From Bacteroides cellulosilyticus DSM 14838 (GTDB lineage: Bacteria > Bacteroidota > Bacteroidia > Bacteroidales > Bacteroidaceae): a stretch of DNA of 64,000 nucleotides. The notes beneath the pieces were generated by a model that was not told where the DNA came from, ran no database searches, and saw only the letters and a program-made list of their open reading frames with translations. Numbering within the stretch: the stretch's first letter is position 1; each line of letters starts with the position of its first letter. Where the stretch lies: assembly GCF_000158035.1 (NCBI RefSeq), contig NZ_EQ973490.1, positions 1,657,626 to 1,721,625 of the forward strand. The letters are read 5' to 3'. Positions 8,507 to 18,600 of this stretch are shown here, one piece after another. The position numbers and the translations under genes are program-made.

Positions 8507-9964
8507 ATGTTATTGAAACAGACAAAAATCGTTGCAACCATTTCTGATAAGCGTTGCGATGTTGATTTTATAAAAGGCTTGTTTGAAGCCGGTATGAATG
8601 TGGTGCGTATGAACACGGCACATCTCGGCCGCGAAGGTTCGGAGATGCTGATAAATAATGTGCGTGCGGTGTCCAACCGTATAGCTATCCTGATGGATAC
8701 TAAAGGTCCGGAGGTGCGTACTACCATCTGTGCCGATCCTATCGCTTACAAAGTCGGTGACAGAGTGAAAGTCGTAGGTGATCCAGATCTGGAAACTACC
8801 CGTGAATGTATTTCCGTTTCCTACCCTAACTTTGTGCACGATGTTGCCATTGGCATACACATCCTTATTGATGATGGTGATCTGGAAATGATTGTTGTGG
8901 ATAAAACGGAAGATTATTTGGTATGTGAGATACAGAATGATGCTACTTTGGGAAGTCGTAAGAGCGTAAATGTGCCGGGAGTACGCATCAATCTTCCTTC
9001 TCTGACGGAAAAGGACCGTACCAATATTCTTTATGCTATTGAGAAAGATATCGACTTTATTGCTCATTCTTTTGTGCGTAATAAACAGGATGTTCTGGAT
9101 ATAAAGGAAATTCTGGATGCTCATAACAGTGATATCCGTATCGTGGCCAAGATAGAGAATCAGGAAGGCGTTGATAACATTGATGAAATCCTGGAAGTGG
9201 CTGACGGTGTGATGGTGGCTCGTGGTGACCTTGGTATCGAAGTCCCCCAAGAGCGTATTCCGGGTATTCAGCGTTTGCTGATTCGTAAATGTATCCTGGC
9301 AAAGAAACCGGTAATTGTGGCTACGCAGATGCTTCATACAATGATTACCAATCCGCGTCCTACCCGTGCAGAGGTAACAGATATTGCGAATGCTATTTAT
9401 TACCGTACGGATGCTTTGATGCTGAGCGGTGAAACGGCGTATGGTAAATATCCGTTGGATGCCGTGAAGACTATGACAAAGGTGGCTGCACAGGCAGAAA
9501 AAGATAAATTGGCTGATAACGATATCCGTATTCCACTGGATGAGAACAGCAACGATGTGACTGCCTTCCTGGCGAAACAAGCTGTAAAGGCTACTTCGAA
9601 GTTGAAGATACGTGCGATCATCACTGATAGTTACAGTGGACGTACTGCCCGCAACCTTGCTGCATTCCGTGGTAAATATCCGGTGCTGGCCATCTGTTAT
9701 AAGGAAAAGACAATGCGCCATCTGGCACTTTCTTACGGTGTGGAAGCTATTTACATGCCGGAACTTGCTAACGGTCAGGAATATTATTTCGCAGCTCTGC
9801 GTCGTCTGCTGAAAGAAGGCCGTTTATCAGAATCTGATATGGTGGGTTATTTGAGTAGCGGTAAAGCCGGAACACATACTTCTTTCCTCGAAATTAATGT
9901 AGTGGGAGATGCTCTGAAGTATGCGGAAGAAAGTGTATTACCCAATAAAAACAGATACCTTTAA
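8507..9964 (+). CDS. pyk: Pyruvate kinase
   Basis: This enzyme makes ATP and pyruvate from phosphoenolpyruvate and ADP in glycolysis. The 485 aa contain the start of the TIM barrel KIVATISDKRCDVDFIKGLFEAG with MNTAH, ILMDTKGPEVRT, then the beta-barrel B domain (about 75-165), the barrel motifs VAKIENQEGVDNIDEI and VMVARGDLGIEVP, and the PK signature ATQMLHTMITNPRPTRAEVTDIANAI, with the C-terminal domain from about 360. The order and length are ordinary. A minus-strand frame of 403 codons inside the gene is a shadow. Confidence 0.95.
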   Translation: MLLKQTKIVATISDKRCDVDFIKGLFEAGMNVVRMNTAHLGREGSEMLINNVRAVSNRIAILMDTKGPEVRTTICADPIAYKVGDRVKVVGDPDLETTRECISVSYPNFVHDVAIGIHILIDDGDLEMIVVDKTEDYLVCEIQNDATLGSRKSVNVPGVRINLPSLTEKDRTNILYAIEKDIDFIAHSFVRNKQDVLDIKEILDAHNSDIRIVAKIENQEGVDNIDEILEVADGVMVARGDLGIEVPQERIPGIQRLLIRKCILAKKPVIVATQMLHTMITNPRPTRAEVTDIANAIYYRTDALMLSGETAYGKYPLDAVKTMTKVAAQAEKDKLADNDIRIPLDENSNDVTAFLAKQAVKATSKLKIRAIITDSYSGRTARNLAAFRGKYPVLAICYKEKTMRHLALSYGVEAIYMPELANGQEYYFAALRRLLKEGRLSESDMVGYLSSGKAGTHTSFLEINVVGDALKYAEESVLPNKNRYL

Positions 9965-9979
9965 TAAATAATAAATTAA

Positions 9980-10043
9980 AAATGAAGAATGAAGAATTTT
10001 TGTGCAGTATAGCCTGATTCTTCATTCTTCATTCTTCATTTCT
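9980..10043 (+). terminator. Long AT-rich hairpin between pyk and the methyltransferase gene (possible terminator)
   Basis: Two GAAGAAT-type repeats at 9980-9997 are followed by TTTTT, and three inverse copies (ATTCTTC repeats) occur at 10017-10043, so arms of 15-18 bp can pair in more than one register. A terminator or RNA-stability element is possible. The downstream methyltransferase start lies immediately after. Confidence 0.45.
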
Positions 10044-10673
10044 ATGACCATAGACGAATATATCTTGCAGCATATTGACGATGAAGGAGATTATCTGAAG
10101 GCCCTTTATCGGGACACACACCTTAAATTGCTTTATCCGCGTATGGCATCGGGCCATTTACAGGGGCGGATGCTAAAGATGTTTGTTAAAATGATACGTC
10201 CCCATCGTATTCTGGAGATAGGGACATATAGCGGTTATTCTGCTCTTTGTCTTGCCGAAGGCTTACCGGAAGACGGCATGTTGTACACGTTTGAGATCAA
10301 TGATGAGCAGGAAGACTTTACCCGTCCGTGGTTGGAAGGTTCTGAGTATGCGAATAAAATAAAACTCTACATTGGTGATGCGTTGCAATTAGTGCCGCAG
10401 TTGGGCATAACGTTCGATTTGGCTTTTATCGATGGAGATAAGCGGAAATATGTTGATTATTACGAGATGGTGCTTTCCAATCTTTCTGACGGAGGTTATA
10501 TTATCGCCGATAATACCCTGTGGGATAACCATGTGCTGGAAGAACACCCCCGCAATAATGACTTGCAAACCATTGGCATCAAGGCTTTCAATGAACATGT
10601 AGCACATGATACACGCGTAGAAAAAGTAATCCTTCCCCTGCGGGACGGATTAACAATTATCCATAAGAAGTAA
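10044..10673 (+). CDS. SAM-dependent O-methyltransferase, caffeoyl-CoA OMT-like
   Basis: This is a class I SAM-dependent methyltransferase of the O-methyltransferase 3 (catechol/caffeoyl-CoA) group. The SAM-binding loop is ILEIGTYSGYSALCLAEGL; YTFEIN is the acidic residue binding the ribose; FDLAFIDGDKRKYVDYYE supplies the metal-binding Asp, and GYIIADNTLWDNHV the next metal ligands. The earlier ATG at 10002 would lie in the hairpin region; MTIDEYILQHI starting at 10044 fits the family and gives 209 aa. The natural acceptor is not known. It ends one base from the convergent kinase gene. Confidence 0.88.
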   Translation: MTIDEYILQHIDDEGDYLKALYRDTHLKLLYPRMASGHLQGRMLKMFVKMIRPHRILEIGTYSGYSALCLAEGLPEDGMLYTFEINDEQEDFTRPWLEGSEYANKIKLYIGDALQLVPQLGITFDLAFIDGDKRKYVDYYEMVLSNLSDGGYIIADNTLWDNHVLEEHPRNNDLQTIGIKAFNEHVAHDTRVEKVILPLRDGLTIIHKK

Positions 10674-10674
10674 T

Positions 10675-12618
10675 TCAGGATATCGGATATGTGATAGAGA
10701 CAATCTTTTCCTCTCCCTTTTCTTCTACTTGATAACTCCCCTTGAACGTTTCCACATAGAGGCGGTTGATATTATGCAGGATATGTTGTTCCTGTTCGTC
10801 CTCCCAACACTGATAAAGAGGACTTCGCAGGATGATTATTTTCAGGTATTTGTCTTCCTGGCTTAAAGTATATTCCACTTCGCGTTTCTCTCCCTTATAT
10901 TCTTGAGGGACTGATAAGAGTGAAGTAAGTAATTTCAGGAACCATTTACTGTCAGCCTTTATCTGCAACATTTCCAATTCTGTATTGAAGGTTGATTTCA
11001 CAATGCCGGGAGTCTCCATATCCACAATCATTCTGGTTTCCCGACATAGTTGAACGGCATCGCATTCTTGAACGGTGAAGCGCATCATTCCTGCTTCAAG
11101 GCGTGATAAGTCGAGGATATTGTTTATGAGTTTTAGTAGTTTCGTTGAGTTGCTTTTTACAGCAATTGAATACTCTTCTATTTCTTCATCCGTTAAGTCA
11201 TTTTCTGAAGATAGTAATTCAGAAAAACCGACTACAGTGTTCAAGGGTATACGTATCTCATAGGTGATGTTATGGAGGAAGCGTTCTTTCATCTTGTCAG
11301 CGGCTTCCATTCTTTCGAAGGCTTTTCGGGTTTCCTTCTCTGCATGCCGTAACTGACAGCGAATATGATAGGCACGTATAATGACAAAAACTAATATTAG
11401 TAATATAATTGTACCTGCACCTACCTGTATATAACGATATCGTTTGGTCAGTTCTTCTTTTTCAAGTAAAGCTCTTCGGATTTTATAGTTGGCTTGATGG
11501 GCTTCTTTGTGCCGTTGTAGCATGTCCTGATTGAGAGAATCCCCTTTTATGGCTACCATTTTATACAGGTTGGCAGCATCTTTATAACGTCCGGTTTCCA
11601 GCAAGGCGTCTGCTTTTGATTTGAGTAAGTCGTTTTCGTTGAAAGGATCCGTTCCCCTACAGGCGGCCAATGCCAGGTCAAGCTCCCGGAAGCATTTGTC
11701 CCACTCTTTAGTGAGCTTATAATAAAATCCCCATAGGCTATGGTAGTTTATATAGGCACCGAGATACACATTATCACTATAATATTCTTCTGCCTTTTTC
11801 AGGTGCTGGATTAGTTTTTCCTGGTCTTTAGTAATCATATAGATTTTGCAAAACGATGTTTCTATTTCCAGAAATATTGTTTTGAATGTGTCTGATAGGG
11901 GAAGTCCTTTGGACACTTTTGTGAGAACATCCAGTTGCTTCTGATATTCACTGAGGGCTTGCGGATATTTTTCCTGTTTTTTATAAAGTTTAGCCAGATT
12001 TCCGTGTATTATTAATAGTCCATTTTCATTGGCCGTAGGATTATTCTCCAAAGCCTGTTTGTATATTTCGATGGCCTCGTCATACCGTCCGGCAAAATCA
12101 TAGGCCTGTGCCAATGCAAGAGCCGCGATGAAGTTGCCTTTTTTATAATTGAGGCGGGTGGACTCATCTCTCATCTCTTGGGCTTGCATAATGGCATATT
12201 CGGTATCTCCCAGCGCACATCGTGCCTGAAGTACGGAAAGCCACATGGTATAGTAAAATGCATAATCCTTATACTGGTAGCTGGCCTCTTTCAGTATTAA
12301 AAGCCTTTTTTGCTGATTGAAAATATCTGCAAGATATTCATATTGGCGGCAATAGTCAAAAAGTGCCCATAACTCTTCTCCGTGTATTTGCTTCCGGCGG
12401 GCAAGCACAATTGCAGAATCCAGATATTCGGTAGCCGATTCCTGACCAATGTATTGCTGGAATGCATTTCTCAGAAATATGCAGCGGATGGAATCATTGG
12501 GTATGGTAGCGGCTGTCTGGAATATGCTGTCGCGCGCTTGCTGCTTCGTAGATGCATGTGTTTCTGTCAGGAAGGGTATGTCTGCCAGAAGCAGAATAAA
12601 GAGAATTATTTTTTTCAT
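10675..12618 (-). CDS. TPR sensor protein with degenerate histidine-kinase domain (probable pseudokinase)
   Basis: This 647-aa protein has a signal peptide (1-22), about 350 residues of periplasmic TPR-like helices, a membrane segment near 395-418 (IILLILVFVIIRAY), a coiled coil and a HisKA-like region. In the H-box, canonical SHEIRTPLN reads TYEIRIPLN, so the phosphoacceptor His is Tyr. The ATP-binding part lacks recognisable N, G1 and G2 boxes. It is therefore unlikely to phosphorylate itself. Its ATG overlaps the stop of the upstream canonical kinase (ATGA), which suggests translational coupling and a shared complex. No response regulator is adjacent. The reading of domains is solid; a pseudokinase partner role is inference. 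Confidence 0.82.
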   Translation of the reverse strand: MKKIILFILLLADIPFLTETHASTKQQARDSIFQTAATIPNDSIRCIFLRNAFQQYIGQESATEYLDSAIVLARRKQIHGEELWALFDYCRQYEYLADIFNQQKRLLILKEASYQYKDYAFYYTMWLSVLQARCALGDTEYAIMQAQEMRDESTRLNYKKGNFIAALALAQAYDFAGRYDEAIEIYKQALENNPTANENGLLIIHGNLAKLYKKQEKYPQALSEYQKQLDVLTKVSKGLPLSDTFKTIFLEIETSFCKIYMITKDQEKLIQHLKKAEEYYSDNVYLGAYINYHSLWGFYYKLTKEWDKCFRELDLALAACRGTDPFNENDLLKSKADALLETGRYKDAANLYKMVAIKGDSLNQDMLQRHKEAHQANYKIRRALLEKEELTKRYRYIQVGAGTIILLILVFVIIRAYHIRCQLRHAEKETRKAFERMEAADKMKERFLHNITYEIRIPLNTVVGFSELLSSENDLTDEEIEEYSIAVKSNSTKLLKLINNILDLSRLEAGMMRFTVQECDAVQLCRETRMIVDMETPGIVKSTFNTELEMLQIKADSKWFLKLLTSLLSVPQEYKGEKREVEYTLSQEDKYLKIIILRSPLYQCWEDEQEQHILHNINRLYVETFKGSYQVEEKGEEKIVSITYPIS

Positions 12619-13688
12619 GCTTTGCCTGCTTGTTTTAATGGGTGAGTGAAGATGAAACGTGAACCGTTCGTATATTCCGGGTCTATCCAGATATTTCCAC
12701 CAAGTTGGTCAATAATAAACTGGCAGATAGATAAACCGATACCTGTTCCCTGGGATTTCTCGTCTACCCGTTCGAAGCGGTTGAATATTGTAGGCTGTTT
12801 TTCCAATGGAATGCCACAACCGGTGTCTGTAACTGAGAATTGCGCCATACCCTCTTCATTTTGCTCTAACCGCAGGATAATACTGCCTTCTTTGGTGAAT
12901 TTGGTGGCGTTGACTAAAATGTTGATCAGTACCTGGGGTAGGCGGAATATGTCTGTTTCTATTTCCAAAGAAGGCAGTGTTGTTTCGAAAGATAATGCAG
13001 CTTGTGTTTGCTTAATCCCTTCTACGGTTTGAATGATTCCTTCGCAAAGAGGGACAGCGTCGCATACCTTTAGGTCGAACTTCATGTTCTTTACGTCTAG
13101 GCAGGAAATATCCACTACATCGTTGAGCAGATTGATCAGTAGGCGGGAATTTAACTGAATGATTTCATAACATTGTTTCCGGGTATCTTCATCAATACCG
13201 GGGGTGGTCAGTACTTCAGAGAAACCGGACAAGGCATTTAAGGGGGTGCGGATTTCATGACTCATGTTCGAAATGAACAGGCTTTTATTTCGCGTGGATT
13301 TCTCTACTTCCTCTTGTGCCTGCTGAAGCTTCAGTTGCGATTGTATTAGCTTTCTACGTTGTTTTCTTAAATATACAACGCAGCCTATGGCAATGGCAAT
13401 AAAAAACGGAAGGATGATGAGAGCTAATGAGAGCAAACGGTTCTGTTGCTGGCTGTTGGCAAGTTCCAGCTCATCGATTGAGTAGATTTTCCGCATATCC
13501 TTTACTCCACGGGAATTGATCTCCTCATAAACGGTATCTGATTTATGACTTAATTCTTTATACAATTTTGCAGCTTCTTCATACTGCTGTTCCTGCATTT
13601 TTTCATCTGCATCTTTCCAGCGGATATCCTCTTCTGCATAGGCAATGGATGAGAAAAATAGTAGTATTATCCAAACGTGTACTTTCAT
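12615..13688 (-). CDS. Membrane histidine kinase with intact catalytic motifs
   Basis: This is a 357-aa sensor kinase. MKVHVWIILLFFSSIAYA is a signal segment, followed by a short periplasmic part (about 60 residues, perhaps one TPR), a membrane segment (about 85-105), a coiled coil, and HisKA with NMSHEIRTPLNALSGFSE. The ATPase has the N-box ILVNATKFTKEG, DTGCGI, FNRFERV and GTGIGLSIC. It lacks a receiver. An ATG at 13718 is also in frame but lies inside the -7 box, so 13688 is chosen. It overlaps the downstream degenerate kinase by 4 nt. The output regulator must lie elsewhere. Confidence 0.88.
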   Translation of the reverse strand: MKVHVWIILLFFSSIAYAEEDIRWKDADEKMQEQQYEEAAKLYKELSHKSDTVYEEINSRGVKDMRKIYSIDELELANSQQQNRLLSLALIILPFFIAIAIGCVVYLRKQRRKLIQSQLKLQQAQEEVEKSTRNKSLFISNMSHEIRTPLNALSGFSEVLTTPGIDEDTRKQCYEIIQLNSRLLINLLNDVVDISCLDVKNMKFDLKVCDAVPLCEGIIQTVEGIKQTQAALSFETTLPSLEIETDIFRLPQVLINILVNATKFTKEGSIILRLEQNEEGMAQFSVTDTGCGIPLEKQPTIFNRFERVDEKSQGTGIGLSICQFIIDQLGGNIWIDPEYTNGSRFIFTHPLKQAGKA

Positions 13689-13715
13689 AAAGTAAGCTAT
13701 TTTGTGATGTTGTTG

Positions 13716-13723
13716 CAAATGTA
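13716..13723 (-). promoter_or_regulatory. Bacteroides -7 box for the kinase/pseudokinase pair
   Basis: The minus strand reads TACATTTG followed by CAACAAC, a full TAnnTTTG match 27 bp upstream of the chosen ATG. No clear -33 was seen. Confidence 0.5.
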
Positions 13724-13796
13724 GTTTTTAATTAATGAAAAGCTACGTTTTGGTGCTAAAAAAAGTATAAATCATGAGTCTAACGAGATATTTGCG

Positions 13797-13804
13797 TAAC
13801 TTTG
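13797..13804 (+). promoter_or_regulatory. Bacteroides -7 box for rbfA
   Basis: TAACTTTG matches TAnnTTTG and is followed by CC, giving a leader of about 20 nt before rbfA. The -33 element is not evident. Confidence 0.5.
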
Positions 13805-13828
13805 CCTTTAAATATAGATAATTGATTT

Positions 13829-14161
13829 ATGGAAACAACTCGTCAGAATAAAATAGCCCGTTTGCTTCAGAAGGAATTGAGTGACATTTTCCTGTTGCAA
13901 ACTAAATCCATGCCGGGAGTACTGATCTCTGTCAGTGCTGTGCGTATCAGCCCGGACTTGAGTGTCGCACGTGCTTATCTGAGTATCTTCCCTTCGGAAA
14001 AGGCGGAAGAGATAATAAAGAATGTCAATGATAATATGAAGTCTATCCGTTATGAGTTGGGGACCCGTGTGCGTCATCAGCTTCGCATCATTCCGGAACT
14101 GAAGTTCTTTGTGGATGATTCACTGGATTATCTTGAAAAAATAGATGAATTATTGAAGTGA
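13829..14161 (+). CDS. rbfA: Ribosome-binding factor A
   Basis: RbfA binds the 30S precursor and assists 16S rRNA 5'-end maturation. The 110-aa length is typical. METTRQNKIARLLQKELSDIF is the first helix; VLISVSAVRISPDLSVARAYLSIFP is the KH-like strand region; IRYELGTRVRHQLRIIPELKFFVDDSLD carries the RbfA signature (R..l..R..P.l.F..D.s). It overlaps the following permease gene by 4 nt. Confidence 0.93.
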   Translation: METTRQNKIARLLQKELSDIFLLQTKSMPGVLISVSAVRISPDLSVARAYLSIFPSEKAEEIIKNVNDNMKSIRYELGTRVRHQLRIIPELKFFVDDSLDYLEKIDELLK

Positions 14162-15390
14162 ACCTTCCCTTCTACATAGCTCGGCGTTATCTCTTCTCCA
14201 AGAAGAAACACAATGCTATCAATATCATTTCCGGCATTTCGGTGTGCGGAGTGGCATTGGCTACGTTGGCGCTGGTCTGTACACTGTCCGTATTCAATGG
14301 TTTTCAGGATATGGTAGCAGGGTTCTTTACAGCCTTTGATCCGGAATTGAAAATTACGATTCGTGAGGGAAAAGTCTTTGAACCGCAGGGGGCAGCATTT
14401 CAGGAAGTGCGCTCTTTGCCAGAAATTGGTGTCTGGACAGAGACGCTGGAGGAGAATGCCATGGTGCAATATAAGGACCGTCAGGCTATGGCTATTATTA
14501 AAGGGGTGGAAGATAACTTCGAGGAGCTTACGTCTATTGATAGTTTGCTGTACGGTGCAGGTGAGTTTATCCTGCATGACTCTATCGTAGATTATGGCGT
14601 ATTGGGTGTGGAATTGATATCTGAGTTGGGAACAGGACTTCAGTTTGTTGATCCCCTTCAGGTGTATGCTCCCAAACGGAATGTGCGCGTGAATATGGCT
14701 AATCCTTCCGCTTCTTTCAATCGTGATTACCTTTTTTCTCCCGGTGTAGTGTTTGTTGTCAATCAGCAGAAGTATGATGCACGCTACATTCTTACTTCTC
14801 TTAGCTTTGCTCGTAATCTTTTTAATTATGACACGGAGGTGTCGGCTGTTGAATTGAAGTTGAAGCCGGGGGCAGATGTTACGGCTGTGCAGAGAAAGAT
14901 TGCCCGTATCCTAGGTGACGAATTTGTTGTACTAGACCGTTATGAGCAGCAGGCTGATGTGTTCCGTATTATGGAGATAGAGAAATTCATATCTTATCTT
15001 TTTCTCACATTTATTCTTGCGATAGCCTGTTTCAATGTGATTGGTTCTCTTTCCATGTTGATCCTAGATAAACGCGAAGACGTGGAGACTCTGCGTAATC
15101 TTGGAGCTGATGACCGCTTGATAGCCCGTATATTTTTGTTTGAAGGTCGGCTTATTTCCCTGTTCGGTGCACTTTCCGGTATTGTTCTTGGTCTGTTGCT
15201 TTGCTATATCCAGCAGCGTTTCGGCATTATTTCCTTAGGTGGTGGTAATGGCAGCTTTATTGTGGATGCTTATCCTGTTAGTGTGCATGTAACGGATGTA
15301 GTACTGATATTTATTACGGTGATTACTGTCGGATTCCTTTCGGTGTGGTATCCGGTGCACTATTTGACGCGGCGGTTACTGAAGAAATAA
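14158..15390 (+). CDS. LolC/LolE-type ABC transporter permease (FtsX family)
   Basis: This is a 410-aa inner-membrane permease of the type that extracts lipoproteins for transfer to the outer membrane. The first membrane helix follows ARRYLFSKKKHNAINIISGISVCGVALATLALV. A large periplasmic domain spans about 45-270. The FtsX part has three further helices (about 275-300, 325-350 and 375-400), with the conserved LDKREDVETLRNLGAD loop. It starts at GTG overlapping the rbfA stop (GTGA), so the two are translationally coupled. The cognate ATPase is not adjacent. Confidence 0.85.
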   Translation: MNLPFYIARRYLFSKKKHNAINIISGISVCGVALATLALVCTLSVFNGFQDMVAGFFTAFDPELKITIREGKVFEPQGAAFQEVRSLPEIGVWTETLEENAMVQYKDRQAMAIIKGVEDNFEELTSIDSLLYGAGEFILHDSIVDYGVLGVELISELGTGLQFVDPLQVYAPKRNVRVNMANPSASFNRDYLFSPGVVFVVNQQKYDARYILTSLSFARNLFNYDTEVSAVELKLKPGADVTAVQRKIARILGDEFVVLDRYEQQADVFRIMEIEKFISYLFLTFILAIACFNVIGSLSMLILDKREDVETLRNLGADDRLIARIFLFEGRLISLFGALSGIVLGLLLCYIQQRFGIISLGGGNGSFIVDAYPVSVHVTDVVLIFITVITVGFLSVWYPVHYLTRRLLKK

Positions 15391-15519
15391 TGTCTGTTGA
15401 CGCAAGTGTCGAACCACTGGTTTTGTACTCAATCTAGCCATTAGTGTATTCATTTTGTATTTTGTGGGTTTAGATATCATTCTGGCAAGAACACATATAT
15501 GTATCTGTTGTTGAGTTCC

Positions 15520-15560
15520 TATATTTGCATGTAGAGACAATTTGAGAATTGTTTTCAATA
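15520..15560 (+). promoter_or_regulatory. -7 box and shared leader element upstream of the GH106 gene
   Basis: TATATTTG (15520-15527) matches the -7 consensus. The following CATGTAGAGACAA and, 11 bases later, GTTTTCAATA recur almost exactly upstream of susC at 23553-23591. Two genes in one PUL sharing -7 box and initial leader suggests common control. Nothing else notable was seen in 15391-15652. Confidence 0.65.
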
Positions 15561-15652
15561 TGGAATGTGGCAAAGGGAATTAAAAGGTTTTGTTCTCTTT
15601 GCTGCAAAGAAATGCAATGATTAATAGAATTCACCTAAAAATCTTTTTATTT

Positions 15653-18600
15653 ATGGAACGACGCACCTTTCTTAAAATTTTGTCATCAGCAGGTATCGTT
15701 AGCTTGGTTAGTCCGACTTTTGCTATGGAAGTTTGTAAAAACAAGGTGTCTAAATCTTCTTCAGCTCTTCTCGAATCAGCTTTTCGTAATCCGCCTTTCT
15801 CTTCCGGAGTTTATACATGGTGGCATTGGATGAATGGTAATATAACTAAAGATGGTATAACCCGTGATCTTGAAGCCATGAAGGCAAATGGTATTGCGGG
15901 GTATCAATTGTTTGAAGCAGGAAGTGGCATCCCTATTGGTCCGGTAGAATCGCTTAGTGATGAATGGGTAGATCTTATTCTGCATACGCTCAAAGAATCA
16001 GAAAGGTTGGGTTTGGAGTTTGCAATGCACAACTGCCCCGGTTGGTCATCCAGTGGTGGTCCGTGGATCACTCCAGATAAAGCTATGCAAATAATAACGT
16101 GGAGCGAAACTAAAATAACGGGTGGAAAACAAGTCAGGATTCAGTTACCCACTCCCAAACATATGTTTGATTATTACATAGATACATATTGTTTGGCTAT
16201 TCCGGCAAATATGAAAGTAATACCTAGGTTGTCAATTCTTGAATTATCAAATAGGCTTGATAAGGATGGTGTTTTAACTTGGGATGTTCCTACTGGTGAG
16301 TGGCTGATTATGCGTTTTGGACAAACAGCCAAAGATCAGAAGAATAAGTCAGCCCCCTCTAAATCAACCGGATTAGATTGTGACAAATTCAGTACAGAAG
16401 CACTGGATTATCATTTGAATTGTATGTTTAAAAGGCTGATGCCTGCAATGGAGAAAATAGCCAAACATTCTAAGATCGGTTTGCTAATAGATAGTTATGA
16501 AACGGGTGACCAGGATTGGACTTCCGACATGCCTGCCTATTTTGAACAAAGTCATGGGTATGAACTGTATCCATTTTTACCCGTATTAGCCAATAAAATA
16601 GTTGAGAGCGAGGAAAGTACAAAGCGTTTCCTGTTTGACTTTCGTCGAGTTAGAGCTGATATGTTTGCTGAACGTTACTATGGTCATTTTCAAAAGCGAT
16701 GTAAAGAGAAGGGTATAATAACTTATACTGAGCCTTATGGAGGCAATATGATGGAAGAATTACAGGTGGCACAACAGCTTGACATTAATATGGGGGAATT
16801 CTGGTGTGGTCAGACTGTACTTTGGGCAAATTATAAGTATAATCGTACCGTCAAACAAGTAGCTTCAATAGCACATACGCTTGGTGGAAAGGTAGTTGGT
16901 GCCGAGGCTTTTACTTCTGAACCGGATGCGGATAAATGGTTGCAGTATCCATATGCTCTAAAGTCATTAGGTGATTATATGTTTACCCGAGGGCTTAGTA
17001 GAATTTATTTTCATAGATTTGCCCACCAACCACACCCTACTGCTGCTCCGGGAATGACGATGGGGGCGTGGGGGCTACACTTTGACCGTACCAATACATG
17101 GTGGAAACCGGGAAAAGCATGGATTGAGTATTTGAACCGTTGCCAGTACATTTTCCAGAGTTCAACTTTCTATGGTGATATTCTTTATCATAATGGTGAT
17201 GATAGTTTTGGTAGCACTATTGAACCGGAACAAACCCTACTGGCCCCTCCGGAAGGATATGATTATGATATGGTAAATACTGAAATGCTGGACAAAGCAC
17301 ATATCAAGGATGGAAAGATTCTTTTTCCCGCTACACGTTTTGATGGCTATAAGCTCTTAGTGTTGCTTAAATCGGAAACAATGTCATTACACACGTTGCG
17401 GATACTGGCCCGATTGGTAGGTGAGGGAATGGTATTGGTTGGGCAAAGGCCACTGCATACCTTAGGTTTGTGTGATGGAGAGAAAGAGAATGAGTTTGCT
17501 GCACTGGTGCAAAGAGTCTGGCAGCACCCGAACGTGCATGAAGGAAAAGATTTGCAAACCATTTTTAACCGGTTAGGTGTGTCTCCCGACTTTGTTTATC
17601 ATTCTGAAGCAGGAAATTCATCTGTTCATGCTATCCATTATCAACAAGAAGGAGCCGAGATATACTTTGTTGCAAATCGTAAGCGAGCGCATGAGAAAGG
17701 AACGGCTCATTTCCGGATAAAAGGTTATATTCCGGAGTTATGGGATCCTTATACAACTGAAATTCTACAGTGCCCGGTCTATCGCACTGATAACGAGGGC
17801 GTAGAAATACCTCTTAATCTAACTCCTGCAGGATCCATGTTTGTTGTTTTTCGTAAAGTTGAGAAACAACGGAAGTACACAGATGTGAAATACAATGGTG
17901 TTTCTTTGTTTCCGACTATTGGAAATGTAGTGAAACAGGATTCTTTGTCTGCAAATTTTAGTATTACTTGTTGGATAAAGCCTGAGGTGGATATAGCCAT
18001 GACGGAAGAACAGGAACTCGGTGATATGCGTGCCCGTTTTTTTGCTATTTATCCTTTGGAAGGAGAGCGGCGGCATGGAAAAGGACATAGTTCCCTTGGG
18101 TTGTCAGTAGGTCGGAATGGAGTCGTTGTCTATGAACGGACTATACATAATAAGGCTGTATACCGAAATCCCAGACCATTATCGGGATGGACCCATTTTG
18201 CTTTAGTTTATCAGGATAACACACCGCATCTTTGGATAAATGGAGTATATGCCGGAGCAGGAACAACTTCAGACACAATCGTGCATCTTGAAACATCTCA
18301 TTCGGATTTGTTGTGTAAAGCGGATGCTTATGAAGGAGGACTCTGCAATCTGTGTATCTATCCTTCCAGTATTGACAAAACAGAAATCACAAACCTTTAT
18401 CAAAAGGGGATACCTGCTCCGTTTCATCCAAGTGAGCAGGTACTTTCATGGTTACCCAGTCATCGGTTTGTTGCATGGCAGGCTGGTGTTTATGAGTTTA
18501 TTGCAGAGCATACAAGTATCCGTAAGCATGTTGATACTCTTCCTACATGTATTCCGTTAAAAGGCCCTTGGACTGTTCGGTTTCCTCAAAATATGGGAGC

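Noticed and set aside
8510-9721. A 403-codon minus-strand open frame
   Set aside because: It lies wholly inside pyk, which has clear motifs; the product is rich in His, Ile and Thr without any domain, as expected for an antisense shadow.
12449-13032. Plus-strand frames at the kinase gene junction
   Set aside because: They are antisense to the kinase pair, lack start signals and show no domain.
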